From positions 83,151-147,150 of the forward strand of contig NZ_LT699709.1 of assembly GCF_900155395.1 (NCBI RefSeq): DNA of 64,000 nucleotides, in the 5' to 3' direction. Shown piece by piece: positions 45,894 to 55,755 of this stretch. This stretch comes from Merdibacter massiliensis (GTDB lineage: Bacteria > Bacillota_I > Bacilli_A > Erysipelotrichales > Erysipelotrichaceae). Position 1 is the first letter of the stretch. Every line of letters begins with the position of its first letter. The position numbers and the translations under genes were made by a program. The notes beneath the pieces were generated by a model. That model saw nothing but the letters and a program-made list of their open reading frames with translations. It was not told the origin of the DNA and searched no databases.

Positions 45894-48800
45894 ATGAAAA
45901 CAAAAAAGCCTATCGTTTTAACGATGACATTTTTAATTGCGGCCCTTGTTATGCCGACACATCCTGTATATGCAGATGCAGACTACAGTGACACACGACA
46001 AACCATTCAGTTGGACACAACCTTTACAGACCCGCATTTACGGGACTACATGGAGCAATTTGACTTAGATGCAGATGGAAGTTTCAGCAATGAAGAAGTA
46101 GAACAGATTACCAATCTAGATCTGAGCGGAATCTTAGGGCTTCAGTCAATCAACGGTATTGAAACTTTATGGAATCTAAAACGCCTGGACTGTTCTGGTC
46201 TGGGATTACAAACGATCGATCTGTCTGCTTTTCAAAATCTGGAACAATTATTCATTCAAGAGAATGCGATAACCAATATCGATTTCACACAAAATACGCG
46301 ATTACAAGTGTTAAATTGCAGCGACAATCCCCTTGCTGCGATACAGTTGGCACAATGTACATTATTAGAACACCTGATCTGTGATAATACGGATATCTCT
46401 GTACTGGATCTCTCTAAACAGACAGCTTTAAAAGAATTAAGTGTAGATGGCAATGATCTGCAGTCGTTGGATCTGTCCAAGCTGACGAATCTGGTTAATC
46501 TTTCTTGTAACAATACTAATCTGGGCTTTCTGCAGCTGCCTGATAATGGCTCTGTTCGTCAATTATTTATCAATAAAAAACAAAACGGTCATTTTTTAGC
46601 TGATCAAGACACATTTGATATTCATTCCCTTTTTCCCGGCATAGATGCCAGTCGAATCGACCAAATGGAAAATGCAACGATACAAGGAACTACTATTTCA
46701 AATTACACAATTTCTTCGCCTATTACGTATCGATACTATTGTGGAGAAGTCAATGGGGAGCCTTTCTATTTGTACTATACGATACAGCTCACTTTCACGA
46801 ATGACTGGACAGAAGAATTAACTATTTCTGACATTGTATATGGCAATCGACCACAACCAACAGCTAGTGCCCGATACGGAGATGTGATCTATACCTACAG
46901 CAATTCTTTCGATGGACCTTTTACAAATCAAATACCTGCTGAAGCTGGTACCTATTATTGTAAGGCTAATGTTTACCAGACAGACCAATACGAAGGACTA
47001 AGCAGTCATGCGAAAGAATTCAAGATCCTTCCGGCCGCAAATAAATGGATCAAAGAACCGGCGGTCAATAACACGGAATATGGTTCTGTTTTAACATATG
47101 GCGCTACGGCACAGTATGGAGCAGCGCGTTTTTTATTTGCGGAACAACCGGAAGGACCTTATGAAGAAACGATTCCGACAGAAGCAGGCACCTATTACGC
47201 AAAAGCCATTGTAGATGCGCATACGAATTATTCCAAACTGGAAAGTGCGCCGATCGAATTTCGTATCAGTGCAGCAGCCAATTATTGGACCAAAGAATTA
47301 AGCATTCAAAACTGGACATATGGTGAAACGCCCTCTATGCCAACAGCAGAGAGCAGATATGGAAAAGTTTCTTTTGCATACAGTCAAGAGAAAGATGGTC
47401 TCTATTCTGTATTGCCATCCAATCCGGATGCGGGAACATGGTATGTAAAAGCTGTAGCTACCGGCGGCATCTCTTACAGCGGATTAGCCAGCGATCCAAT
47501 TCCATTTGAAATTTACAAAGCCGGCAGCACGATTGCCATCCAAAACGAAACATTGGATAAAGTATACGATGAACAGCCAGTCACAACAATTCAATATGAA
47601 AAGGAAGGCAGCAGTGCTTCGGTAGAGATCCTATATGAAAAATGGAACGGTTCTTCTTGGACTGTACAAAAAGAAGCACCTGTTTTGCCCGGCACTTATC
47701 GTGTAAGCGTTATTTTGGAAGAAGATAAAAACTATCAAGCAGCAACAGACCAGCTGGAATTCACGATCAGCAAGCTGCAAAATCAATGGATCAAAGAACC
47801 AGCTCTTCAAGATACGGTTTATGGAGAAGAAATAGCCATAGAAGCAAAAGCCCTCGATGGAGAACTGGAAATTTCATACAGCGATCGTCTGGATGGCACC
47901 TATACAAAGGGATTGCCTGTTCAGGCCGGCAACTGGTATGTAAAATTTCAAGTAGATGATTCCACCCTTTATCAAGGAATCAGCAAGATCCTGCCTTTGC
48001 AAATAAAAAAGGCGACCCCATCCTTTGTAACACCATCTTCCTTAAGCGCGCATTATGGAGATACTTTGGACAGCGTCTTGTTACCTGCCGGTTTTCATTG
48101 GCAAAACGGGGGAAAAACACTCACGCAGACAGGAACCGTCTCATACATGGCAAGCTATATACCAGAGGATACAAAAAACTATGAAATCATCTCGGATATT
48201 CCCGTATCAATCAAAGTAAGCAAAGCAGCTAATTCCATCGTATCACTGTCTTTACCAAACTTTCAGTGGGGCGAAGACTTATCTAAAATCAAATTAGAAA
48301 CTCGATTTGGAACTGCACAACTGCTCTTCAGCAACGATCCAAACGGCATATTCTCGGCTGCAAAACCGAATGCCTGCGGAACATGGTATGTGAAAGCCGT
48401 TGTCGAAGGAACTGAAAACTATGATGCTTTTACCAGCTTGCCTTATTCTTTCAAAATACAGCCGCGCAAACTCAACATTCAAAATGTAACAATGCATTCG
48501 GATTCGTTCGATGATATGACCATTCTTTTTCAGGAGGAAATGCTGACGGCAGGCAGAGATTATGATCTCAAAAAAGAATGGATTGAAAATGAGTTAATTT
48601 ATACGATTGTATTTAAAGGAAACTATGAAGGGACTTTATCTTACAGAACCCTTCAAGAAAACACAGTTCAAACTGAGAACACAGGAGATTTGAATACGCC
48701 CCTGCCGCAAATGATTGTTAATGAAGAAAAACCATCCAATAATGCAGCACAAATAGATGAGCACAATATAACTTCGCAAGAAGAAACACAAAAAGCAGAA

Positions 48801-48920
48801 AACGAGCAGCCGACTGCACCATCACCAAAAAGCTCTGGAAATTGGCTTTGGGTGACAGCAAGCGGCATCATCATTTTCTTTGGCGGAGCTATTTATCTCA
48901 TCATTAAAAAAGTAAGATAA
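45894..48920 (+). CDS. Large surface protein with leucine-rich and Ig-like repeats
   Basis: A 1,008-residue exported protein. A signal peptide (residues 1-28, ending VYADA) is followed by an EF-hand-like loop DLDADGSFSNEE near residue 60 and then by about eight leucine-rich repeats of the LDLSxLTNLxxL type (about 70-210). Next come six or seven Ig-like modules of about 80 residues with recurrent YGE, AGTWYVKA and Y-G-L-x-S patterns (about 290-880). A Glu/Asn/Pro-rich stalk and a C-terminal membrane helix with a KKVR tail (about 983-1003) anchor it to the membrane; there is no LPxTG motif. It is probably an adhesin or polysaccharide-binding surface protein. GGAGGA precedes the ATG. Confidence 0.87.
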   Translation: MKTKKPIVLTMTFLIAALVMPTHPVYADADYSDTRQTIQLDTTFTDPHLRDYMEQFDLDADGSFSNEEVEQITNLDLSGILGLQSINGIETLWNLKRLDCSGLGLQTIDLSAFQNLEQLFIQENAITNIDFTQNTRLQVLNCSDNPLAAIQLAQCTLLEHLICDNTDISVLDLSKQTALKELSVDGNDLQSLDLSKLTNLVNLSCNNTNLGFLQLPDNGSVRQLFINKKQNGHFLADQDTFDIHSLFPGIDASRIDQMENATIQGTTISNYTISSPITYRYYCGEVNGEPFYLYYTIQLTFTNDWTEELTISDIVYGNRPQPTASARYGDVIYTYSNSFDGPFTNQIPAEAGTYYCKANVYQTDQYEGLSSHAKEFKILPAANKWIKEPAVNNTEYGSVLTYGATAQYGAARFLFAEQPEGPYEETIPTEAGTYYAKAIVDAHTNYSKLESAPIEFRISAAANYWTKELSIQNWTYGETPSMPTAESRYGKVSFAYSQEKDGLYSVLPSNPDAGTWYVKAVATGGISYSGLASDPIPFEIYKAGSTIAIQNETLDKVYDEQPVTTIQYEKEGSSASVEILYEKWNGSSWTVQKEAPVLPGTYRVSVILEEDKNYQAATDQLEFTISKLQNQWIKEPALQDTVYGEEIAIEAKALDGELEISYSDRLDGTYTKGLPVQAGNWYVKFQVDDSTLYQGISKILPLQIKKATPSFVTPSSLSAHYGDTLDSVLLPAGFHWQNGGKTLTQTGTVSYMASYIPEDTKNYEIISDIPVSIKVSKAANSIVSLSLPNFQWGEDLSKIKLETRFGTAQLLFSNDPNGIFSAAKPNACGTWYVKAVVEGTENYDAFTSLPYSFKIQPRKLNIQNVTMHSDSFDDMTILFQEEMLTAGRDYDLKKEWIENELIYTIVFKGNYEGTLSYRTLQENTVQTENTGDLNTPLPQMIVNEEKPSNNAAQIDEHNITSQEETQKAENEQPTAPSPKSSGNWLWVTASGIIIFFGGAIYLIIKKVR

Positions 48921-48933
48921 TTCTCATAATGAC

Positions 48934-48963
48934 AAAGGCAAAGCGAAAAATCACTTTGCCTTT
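48934..48963. terminator. Bidirectional terminator between surface protein and GT8 genes
   Basis: AAAGGCAAAG (48934-48943) pairs with CTTTGCCTTT (48954-48963), followed by a run of T. The loop holds the stop codon of the convergent glycosyltransferase gene. Confidence 0.88.
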
Positions 48964-49829
48964 TTTTCTTCCAGCATTGTTGCATATTGTGGTAAAAATC
49001 GTTTCGTCAACTGGATATAATGTTGATACAATTGTCCAAACCGATAACGATAGCCTTTTTTCCATGGTTTTGCACGTCCGCAGAAGTGCAGGATCACTGT
49101 GTGCTGCATCACCCATCGGATATCTTTTTCCCCTGCACTGCGAAGCAGATAGTTCCGATAATTACGGGCATCATAATTCCACAATGCATCATCCAATGCC
49201 AATATTTGGTCTCCATACATTGCATTTAACATATCCTGATCCGGCAGCAACAGCTCACTGCCATGGACTTGTACAAAATGAAAGATATCTTCTTTATGAA
49301 TTTCTTCCCGTGCCTTGTCTAAATTGATCAGCAATACACCTGAATTATAGTAATCATGGTCTGTACGCAAACGGATGCGATTGACATTATTGGACAGTTC
49401 TGTCTTTCCTGTATGAGCAGCTGCAGCAAATAAGTGTTCTTTTAAATCTATCTCCCATAACGGATATAATGGATTGATCACAAGAATATCCGGATCTAAA
49501 TAAAGAACACGATGCAACTCAGCCGGCAGCAAATAGGGAGCCAGTAAACGATAGTACATTTCAATTGGATAACGGGCATTGCTAGGTGCATCTTTAAAGA
49601 TTTCTGTATCCACCTGAATGCAAAAACAATGCATCTCTGCTTTTTTGCAGCAAGTGTGAACTGCCTCCAGCTGTTGTGCTGTTAACGATCGATGCAGCAA
49701 ATATAGATCAAAAGAACCTTCTGGATGATTCAAATGAATCGATGTAAGTAATATCAGTAATTGTGGCAGATAGCCCTCATCCAGCGCAACCAGCAAATGA
49801 ATTCTATCCTTTTTATTATCCGCATCCAT
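48951..49829 (-). CDS. Glycosyltransferase family 8 protein
   Basis: A 292-residue retaining glycosyltransferase of the LgtC/GspA type. IHLLVALDEGYLPQLLILLTSI starts the nucleotide-sugar fold, the metal-binding DxD lies in VLYLDPDILV near residue 110, and FNSGVLLINLD-like YYNSGVLLINLDKAR and LPDQDMLNAMYGD are conserved. It moves galactose or glucose from UDP-sugar to a surface glycan or protein. No signal peptide, so cytoplasmic. It faces the surface-protein gene tail to tail, but nothing proves that the two work together. Confidence 0.9.
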   Translation of the reverse strand: MDADNKKDRIHLLVALDEGYLPQLLILLTSIHLNHPEGSFDLYLLHRSLTAQQLEAVHTCCKKAEMHCFCIQVDTEIFKDAPSNARYPIEMYYRLLAPYLLPAELHRVLYLDPDILVINPLYPLWEIDLKEHLFAAAAHTGKTELSNNVNRIRLRTDHDYYNSGVLLINLDKAREEIHKEDIFHFVQVHGSELLLPDQDMLNAMYGDQILALDDALWNYDARNYRNYLLRSAGEKDIRWVMQHTVILHFCGRAKPWKKGYRYRFGQLYQHYIQLTKRFLPQYATMLEEKKAK

Positions 49830-49950
49830 GCTTTTCCCTCATTTCTTTTGTATGATGATTCCATTCCTCTTTAACTAGTATAGCATGTTCGCCATGATTC
49901 TTTCCTCTTTATTTCCCAGGTAATTATTTTTGATCAAATTTATAAAAAAA

Positions 49951-49974
49951 AACGCAAGTAAGTACTTACGTTTT
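49951..49974 (-). terminator. Terminator of the ABC exporter operon
   Basis: AACG-C-AAGT (49951-49959) pairs with ACTT-A-CGTT (49964-49972) with one mismatch, followed on the minus strand by eight or nine T. It lies directly after the last ABC gene. Confidence 0.75.
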
Positions 49975-51846
49975 ATTCAGCAAAGTTTCCTGTGTATAAT
50001 TGATAGTATTTTCCTTTGGCTGCTATCAGTTCATCATGATTGCCTCGTTCAATGATCCGACCATGTTCCATGACCATGATACAATCTGAATTTTTGATCG
50101 TTGACAAACGGTGAGCAATGACAAATGTCGTCCTTCCTTTCATCAAAGCATCCATGCCAGCCTGTACCAATCCTTCGGTATGTGTATCAATCGAACTTGT
50201 CGCTTCATCCAAGATCAATACTGGCGGATCTGCAACTGCTGCCCGTGCAATTGCTAATAACTGACGCTGTCCTTGACTTAAATTGGCACCATCACTCGTC
50301 AAGACAGTTTGATATCCATCGGGCAGTCTTCGAATGAAACCATCTGCATTTGCCAATTTTGCTGCAGCAATACACTCTTCATCACTTGCATCGAGTTTTC
50401 CATAACGAATATTATCCATTACAGTTCCGGTAAACAAATGCGTATCCTGCAAGACCATGCCCAGTGAACGCCGCAGATCTGGTTTTTTGATCTTGGTTAT
50501 GTTGATATCATCATATCGAATCTTGCCATCCTGGATATCATAAAAACGATTGATCAAATTCGTGATTGTCGTCTTTCCTGCACCTGTTGATCCGACCAAA
50601 GCAATCTTCTGTCCAGGCTGTGCATACATTTTGATATCATGCAAGACCATCTTGTCATCATTATACCCAAAGTCTACTCCATCAAAAACGATACCGCCTT
50701 CCAATTTGCGATAAGTGATCGTCCCATCTGCCTGATGAGGATGTTTCCAAGCCCATATGCCCGTGCGTTCTTTGCTCTCACGAATGGTTCCATCCGCTTC
50801 TTCAATCGCATTGACAAGCGTTACATAACCATTGTCTTTTTCTGGTTTTTCCTCCAACAGCGCAAATACACGCTGGGCTCCGGCAACTGCCATGACAACG
50901 AAGTTCATTTGTTGGCTGATTTGCGTGATGGGCTGTGTAAAGTTTCGATTCAAACCGATAAAAGCAATCACCGTTCCCACTGTAATTCCTAGATTTCCCT
51001 GTAACATCATCAATGCACCTATGACAGCGCACAAGACATAACTCAGGTTACCGATATTCGCATTGATCGGCATCAGCAGGTTCGCATACCGGTTTGCCTT
51101 ATCTGCACTGTCTCGTAATTGATCATTCAACTTTTTAAAATCTTCAATAGATCGCTGTTCATGACAGAATACCTTCACGACCTTTTGCCATCCATCATTT
51201 CCTCGATAAAGCTGTCCACTTTTCCTAGATCATGTTGCTGTTTTTCAAAATATTTTGCTGACAATCCTGAAAAAACAGTAGTTACTTTTAACATCAGCAA
51301 TGCCATGATCAACGTAACGATCGTTAATGGTATATTCAATACGATCATAGAAATCAAAGTAGCAATTAAAGTTGCTGCTGAATTGATGATCTGCGGAATG
51401 CTTTGACTAAATAGCTGGCGCAACGTATCCACATCATTGGTATAGACAGACATGATATCCCCATGCGCATGTGTATCAAAATATTTGATTGGCAAGGATT
51501 CCATATTGGAGAACAATTCATCACGAAACTTTAACATTGTGCCCTGACTGACATTGACCATGATTCGATTATATGCATAAGCGCTGATCACCCCAACGAC
51601 ATAAAAGACGATAATGCCGGTTAAAGCTTTTGCTAATGGTGTAAAATCAGGGGTATCACTGCTTAATAGAGGTAAGATATAATCATCCACCAAAGATTGC
51701 ACAAATAACATTCCCTGCATGGTCGCAAATGCACCGATTATGATGCAGATAACGACAATGAAAAATGAAAATTTGTAATTTTGAATCATGTATGCCAATA
51801 ATCGTTTCAATACATGAAAGGATTTCATCTTATCATTATTTTTCAT
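49973..51846 (-). pseudogene. ABC exporter half (permease-ATPase), broken by a one-base frameshift
   Basis: Two fragments together give a normal ABC half-exporter of about 620 residues. The first (51846 to about 51189) has four or five membrane helices and ends VDSFIEEMMDGK, then runs to a TGA at 51175. The second, in another frame, continues KVVKVFCHEQRSIEDF, exactly what follows in this family. One base is missing at 51181-51189, where GGCAAAAGG should hold ten bases. The ATPase domain is complete: Walker A GSTGAGKTT, signature LSQGQRQL, Walker B VLILDEATSSID with the catalytic Glu. It would be the active half of the heterodimer with the gene upstream. It could be real decay or a sequencing error in the A run. 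Confidence 0.85.
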
Positions 51847-51861
51847 ATACGCTGCCCCTTT

Positions 51862-53604
51862 CTATTGTCCGTTTTGGTCTAAATCACCGCCGCCTTGCAG
51901 CTGTGATTCATAAATATCACGATAAATTTCATTATTTTGGATCAATTCTTCGTGGGTGCCTACACCGTTGATCTTGCCATTGTCCATGACAATGATGCGA
52001 TCTGCATCCTCTACGCTTGACACACGTTGTGCAATAATGATCTTTGTCGTACCTGGAATATACGTCTGGAAAGCCTGACGTATTTTTGCATCTGTAGCAG
52101 TATCCACCGCACTTGTAGAATCATCTAAGATCAAGATCTTTGGTTTCTTCAATAACGCCCTGGCAAAACAAAGACGCTGTTTCTGCCCGCCGGATACATT
52201 GGTTCCGCCACGTTCGATCCATGTCTCATATTTGTTAGGCATCTGTTCAATAAATTCATCTGCACAGGCTGCCTCACAGGCACGAATACATTCTTCTTCT
52301 GTCGCATCTTCATTGCCCCATCGCAAATTATCTAAAATTGTTCCCGAAAACAATACATTTTTCTGTAAAACAACGGCTACTTCATTTCGCAGGACTTCCA
52401 TATCATATTGCCGTACATCTAAGCCGCCTACACGAACACAGCCTTTTGTAACATCATATAGACGACTGATCAAATTCACCAGACTTGATTTTCCACAGCC
52501 GGTTCCGCCAATGATGCCGATGGTCTCTCCAGAGCGGATATGCAGATCAATATCTTCCAGCGTATCTTCCCCACTGCCCTGCTTATACGCAAAGCTGACA
52601 TGATCAAAATCAATGCTTCCATCTTTGATTTGTTGTACAGGTTCCTTTGGATCACATAAGTCAGGCTGTTCTTTTAAAACCTCCGAAATCCTTTGTACGC
52701 TTGCAGCACTCATCGTGATCATGACAAAAATCATAGAAAGCATCATCAATGACATCATAATAGACATGATATAGCTGAATAATGAAGTAATTTCACCTGT
52801 TGTCATACTGCCCGCTACAATAAACTGAGCACCAAACCAAGAAACAAAAGTAATACAAGCATATACGGCCAGCATCATGACCGGATTATTGAACGCCAAT
52901 AAACTCTCTGCTTTCACAAATAAATTATATAGGTGCTTAGCAGCTTTCTGAAACTTTGTATTCTCAAAATTTTCTCGAACATAGGCCTTTACGACACGGA
53001 TCGCTGTTACATTTTCCTGCACACTGGCATTCAGGTCATCATAACGGTCAAATACTTCTCGAAATAACTTGGAGGCTTTCCGCATGATGCACAATAAAAC
53101 GATTGCCAAAAAGCATAAAGCCAAGAAGAATATCAAACTCAGCTGACGATTGATCAAAATACACATGATCATACTGAATATCAACATCAATGGAGCACGT
53201 ACTGCAACACGGATGATCATTTGATACGCATTTTGAATATTTGTTACATCTGTGGTCATCCTTGTGACTAGACCTGCTGTGCTAAACTTATCGATATTTG
53301 AAAAAGAATACTCTTGAATGCATGTATACATGCTTTCTCTTAGATTACATGCAAATCCAGAAGATGCATTCGCCGAATATTTTCCAGCCATTGCACCAGA
53401 CAATAAACTGATTGCGGCCATGATGACCATTAATATCCCTAACTGTATAATTGTTGATAGAACTGCCTTCTGCAATCCTTCATCAATGATCATTGCTGTT
53501 ACAAAAGGCAACAATACTTCCATGATCACTTCCAGAGTGGTAAACCCCATTGTTAAGAAAGATGCTTTTTTATACTGTTTTAATTGTGTCAAAACGGTTC
53601 TCAT
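51862..53604 (-). CDS. ABC exporter half with degenerate catalytic site
   Basis: A 580-residue half-transporter with six membrane helices (about residues 15-300) and a C-terminal ATPase: Walker A GGTGCGKSS, signature NVSGGQKQR, and Walker B ILILDDSTSAVD. The residue after the Walker B aspartate is Asp in place of the catalytic Glu. That marks the non-catalytic half of a heterodimeric exporter (BmrC, LmrC and TM287 type), which needs the partner encoded 15 bases downstream. Drugs or peptides are the usual substrates. AGGAGGT precedes the ATG and lies inside the end of the marR-like gene. Confidence 0.92.
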   Translation of the reverse strand: MRTVLTQLKQYKKASFLTMGFTTLEVIMEVLLPFVTAMIIDEGLQKAVLSTIIQLGILMVIMAAISLLSGAMAGKYSANASSGFACNLRESMYTCIQEYSFSNIDKFSTAGLVTRMTTDVTNIQNAYQMIIRVAVRAPLMLIFSMIMCILINRQLSLIFFLALCFLAIVLLCIMRKASKLFREVFDRYDDLNASVQENVTAIRVVKAYVRENFENTKFQKAAKHLYNLFVKAESLLAFNNPVMMLAVYACITFVSWFGAQFIVAGSMTTGEITSLFSYIMSIMMSLMMLSMIFVMITMSAASVQRISEVLKEQPDLCDPKEPVQQIKDGSIDFDHVSFAYKQGSGEDTLEDIDLHIRSGETIGIIGGTGCGKSSLVNLISRLYDVTKGCVRVGGLDVRQYDMEVLRNEVAVVLQKNVLFSGTILDNLRWGNEDATEEECIRACEAACADEFIEQMPNKYETWIERGGTNVSGGQKQRLCFARALLKKPKILILDDSTSAVDTATDAKIRQAFQTYIPGTTKIIIAQRVSSVEDADRIIVMDNGKINGVGTHEELIQNNEIYRDIYESQLQGGGDLDQNGQ

Positions 53605-54076
53605 AATCTATGACCTCCTGTCTTTTTCTTTGGATCTCCATCTGCTCACACTGATACAAGATCTTTTTTTCAATCTGCTGTAATTGATGCCGTTCTTCCG
53701 CATTTAATGCTTTGCAGATTTCCTATTCCATTTGATTTGCTCGTTTTAAAAATGTAGAAGCTGCTTTTTGCATCTTAGTTGTCGGCAATATTCGTTTTTT
53801 TCGATCATCACTTGTATTTTCTTGAAAAATCAAATATCCCTTTTCCCTTAATTTTTTTACTAATAAAGACATAGTGGTTTTTGATACACCTACTTCATGA
53901 CATAATTCAGTGATGTATGTTCCATTTGGATGATGGCGCAAGATATATACCATCAAGTAGACTTGAACACCACTGACATTTTCTTCTCTTAAACAATGTT
54001 CCAGCTGCATTTCTAAATGTATATTTATTTTTTTCATCAATGAAAGAAGTTCTTCTTCACAAATTTCAATATCCAT
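53570..54076 (-). pseudogene. MarR family regulator, interrupted by an in-frame TAG
   Basis: The frame from the ATG at 54076 (six bases after GAGGTG) encodes a winged helix-turn-helix (ELCHEVGVSKTTMSLLVKKL near residue 55; wing NTSDDRKKRILP) and then stops at a TAG (53725-53723) after KRANQME. Reading on in the same frame gives EICKALNAEERHQLQQIEKKIL, the usual last helix of MarR proteins, to a TAA at 53570 inside the next gene. The cut-off form of 117 residues lacks the C-terminal dimer helix and may not repress. Its natural targets would be the two exporter genes. Confidence 0.75.
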
Positions 54077-54111
54077 CAAGTTCACCTCAACATTCCTACC
54101 ATTTTCATGCG

Positions 54112-54140
54112 AACAGTTTGTATGTTAACTTCTAACTGTT
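54112..54140. promoter_or_regulatory. Inverted repeat ahead of the MarR/ABC operon
   Basis: AACAGTT (54112-54118) and AACTGTT (54134-54140) form a seven-base inverted repeat with a 15-base gap, upstream of the marR-like gene. A MarR operator is possible. Confidence 0.4.
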
Positions 54141-54162
54141 TCAAATTGTAGCGCTACTTTTC

Positions 54163-54212
54163 TTGTATGTGAAATACAAAGATGTTATAATCTATAAAAA
54201 TATTTTATAGAT
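54163..54212 (+). promoter_or_regulatory. LysR-gene promoter overlapped by a perfect palindrome
   Basis: TTGTAT (54163-54168), a 17-base spacer and TATAAT (54186-54191) form the promoter. A perfect dyad with ten-base arms ATCTATAAAA and TTTTATAGAT (54190-54199 and 54203-54212) overlaps the -10 end and the start point. This suggests self-repression or an AT-rich hairpin at the transcript start. Confidence 0.6.
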
Positions 54213-54243
54213 ATTAAATTATATCAATGATAAGGAGCATAAA

Positions 54244-55119
54244 ATGAATACAGTGCAATTAGAATGTTTTATCAGTGTGGCAGAACATTTGAATTTTTCC
54301 CATGCTGCACAAGATCTGAATATCTCACAAGCTGCTGTCAGCCATCAGATTCGTTCTTTAGAAAATGAATTAAATGTCAGATTGTTTAAACGAACCAGCA
54401 AGACAGTCGAGTTGACAGAAGAAGGTATCTTATTTTTATCGGATGCCCGTTATATCCTCAAAACAGCCTTTGATGCAAAAGAACGGTTAAACCAGCATAC
54501 AAACTATACTTCCTTCGATATTGGCTGTCATAACAGCACAGAATTAAAACTGTTGCCTCCCATATTGCATCACCTATGCCAGATCTATCCACATCTGCAT
54601 CCATCTATTCACTTTTTTCCTCCGCTTGCTGCTTCCAATATGATCGATAATAAAAAAATACATGTTACATTTGGCTTTCTTGGAGAAGAAAAATCATTAG
54701 GATCCATATGCTTCAAATCATTGCGCAATACAAGGATCACCTGTATCTGCGCACCGCAGCATCCATTTTCAAAATATGAATTTCTAACCAAAAAACAGCT
54801 GCAGGGAAATTTTATTGCTTGCAATCCGCATCATATCCCAAATAAAATCTTTTCGATACAAAGCCAAGTATTAAGCAATACTCCTGCAAATCAACAATAT
54901 TTTGCCCCTAACGTAGAAAGCGCTCTTACATTAGTAAAAGCGCAACTTGGTTATACATTGTATTTTGATATGGAACCGCTGCGTGATCCCGATTTATGTT
55001 ATATTCCAGTTTCAGATTATACACAGACATTACCGTTTGGGCTGTTTTATCATACAGATAACGACCACCCTATTCTAAAAGAGTTTATTCATCATTGCGA
55101 ATCCATCTATAAAAATTAA
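54244..55119 (+). CDS. LysR family transcription regulator
   Basis: A 291-residue regulator. The N-terminal helix-turn-helix is CFISVAEHLNFSHAAQDLNISQAAVSHQI with the LEN-L-RLFKR end typical of LysR, followed by the two-lobed effector domain. AAGGAG precedes the ATG. It is divergent from the MarR/ABC operon, so these genes are possible targets, as LysR proteins often control the divergent gene. The effector is unknown. Confidence 0.92.
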   Translation: MNTVQLECFISVAEHLNFSHAAQDLNISQAAVSHQIRSLENELNVRLFKRTSKTVELTEEGILFLSDARYILKTAFDAKERLNQHTNYTSFDIGCHNSTELKLLPPILHHLCQIYPHLHPSIHFFPPLAASNMIDNKKIHVTFGFLGEEKSLGSICFKSLRNTRITCICAPQHPFSKYEFLTKKQLQGNFIACNPHHIPNKIFSIQSQVLSNTPANQQYFAPNVESALTLVKAQLGYTLYFDMEPLRDPDLCYIPVSDYTQTLPFGLFYHTDNDHPILKEFIHHCESIYKN

Positions 55120-55173
55120 GATTTGCTGTCAAATAAAACATCCCTCTATATTCCACCTTAAATTATCCTCTTT

Positions 55174-55659
55174 TTATTTCTTTAAATAACTTTGCAGGAA
55201 AAAGCGAGTGAATGCAGCTAATTCTTCCTCTTGTGAGACATATACATATAAAGATTCATCCTCCAGCCAATCATATGCATGGACTGCAATATAATTCTTT
55301 CTATCCGGGTAGATAATAAACGCATCTGTCGGATATTTACCTTGATACGCTTTTAAAATCGTTTCTCTAGGGTAATAGCTCGGTTCCCCGCAACTAGATA
55401 AATCAGGTACAGTAGGCAATACAACGATCATCTTATCCTCTTCATTCCATCCAACGATCAAATTTCCTATCTTCGTTTTGCTGCCATGTACAAAACCATA
55501 ATTAAAACGTGATACGTCTTCCGTATAACCAAAAATAATTTGATAAGACTTGCCATTTTCTACGGATCCATCAAATAATAAACGCATCTTTTTAGCATTA
55601 GCATCACTTTTCTCCCTGTCAATTTCCGGTCCTTTCCATAATTTTTTAAAGATTCCCAT
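55174..55659 (-). CDS. Hypothetical protein, 161 residues
   Basis: A soluble protein not recognised. It begins MGIFKKLWKGPEIDREKSD, then has a beta-rich middle (SYQIIFGYTEDVSRFNYGFVHG) and a segment with YPRETILKAYQGKYPTDAFIIYPD. It has no signal peptide. The pattern of a short basic helix before a compact beta domain resembles small cytoplasmic proteins of unknown function common in gut Bacillota. AAGGAGGA precedes the ATG. It stands alone. Confidence 0.65.
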   Translation of the reverse strand: MGIFKKLWKGPEIDREKSDANAKKMRLLFDGSVENGKSYQIIFGYTEDVSRFNYGFVHGSKTKIGNLIVGWNEEDKMIVVLPTVPDLSSCGEPSYYPRETILKAYQGKYPTDAFIIYPDRKNYIAVHAYDWLEDESLYVYVSQEEELAAFTRFFLQSYLKK

Positions 55660-55755
55660 CCTTTTTCCTCCTTTTTACTGACCGTATCGTTTTTATTTTT
55701 TAAAATAAAAACTTTTTATATAATTTGTTCTTATTTTGCATAAAAGAAGAGATCG

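Noticed and set aside
51175..51178. GTGA overlap read as translational coupling of two separate genes
   Set aside because: The junction lies in the middle of the membrane domain, with matching sequence on both sides, so the parts are one broken gene.
51175..51189. Programmed frameshift in the ABC exporter gene
   Set aside because: The site GGCAAAAGG is not a known slippery heptamer, no strong downstream structure was seen, and related exporters do not use frameshifting. A one-base loss is simpler.
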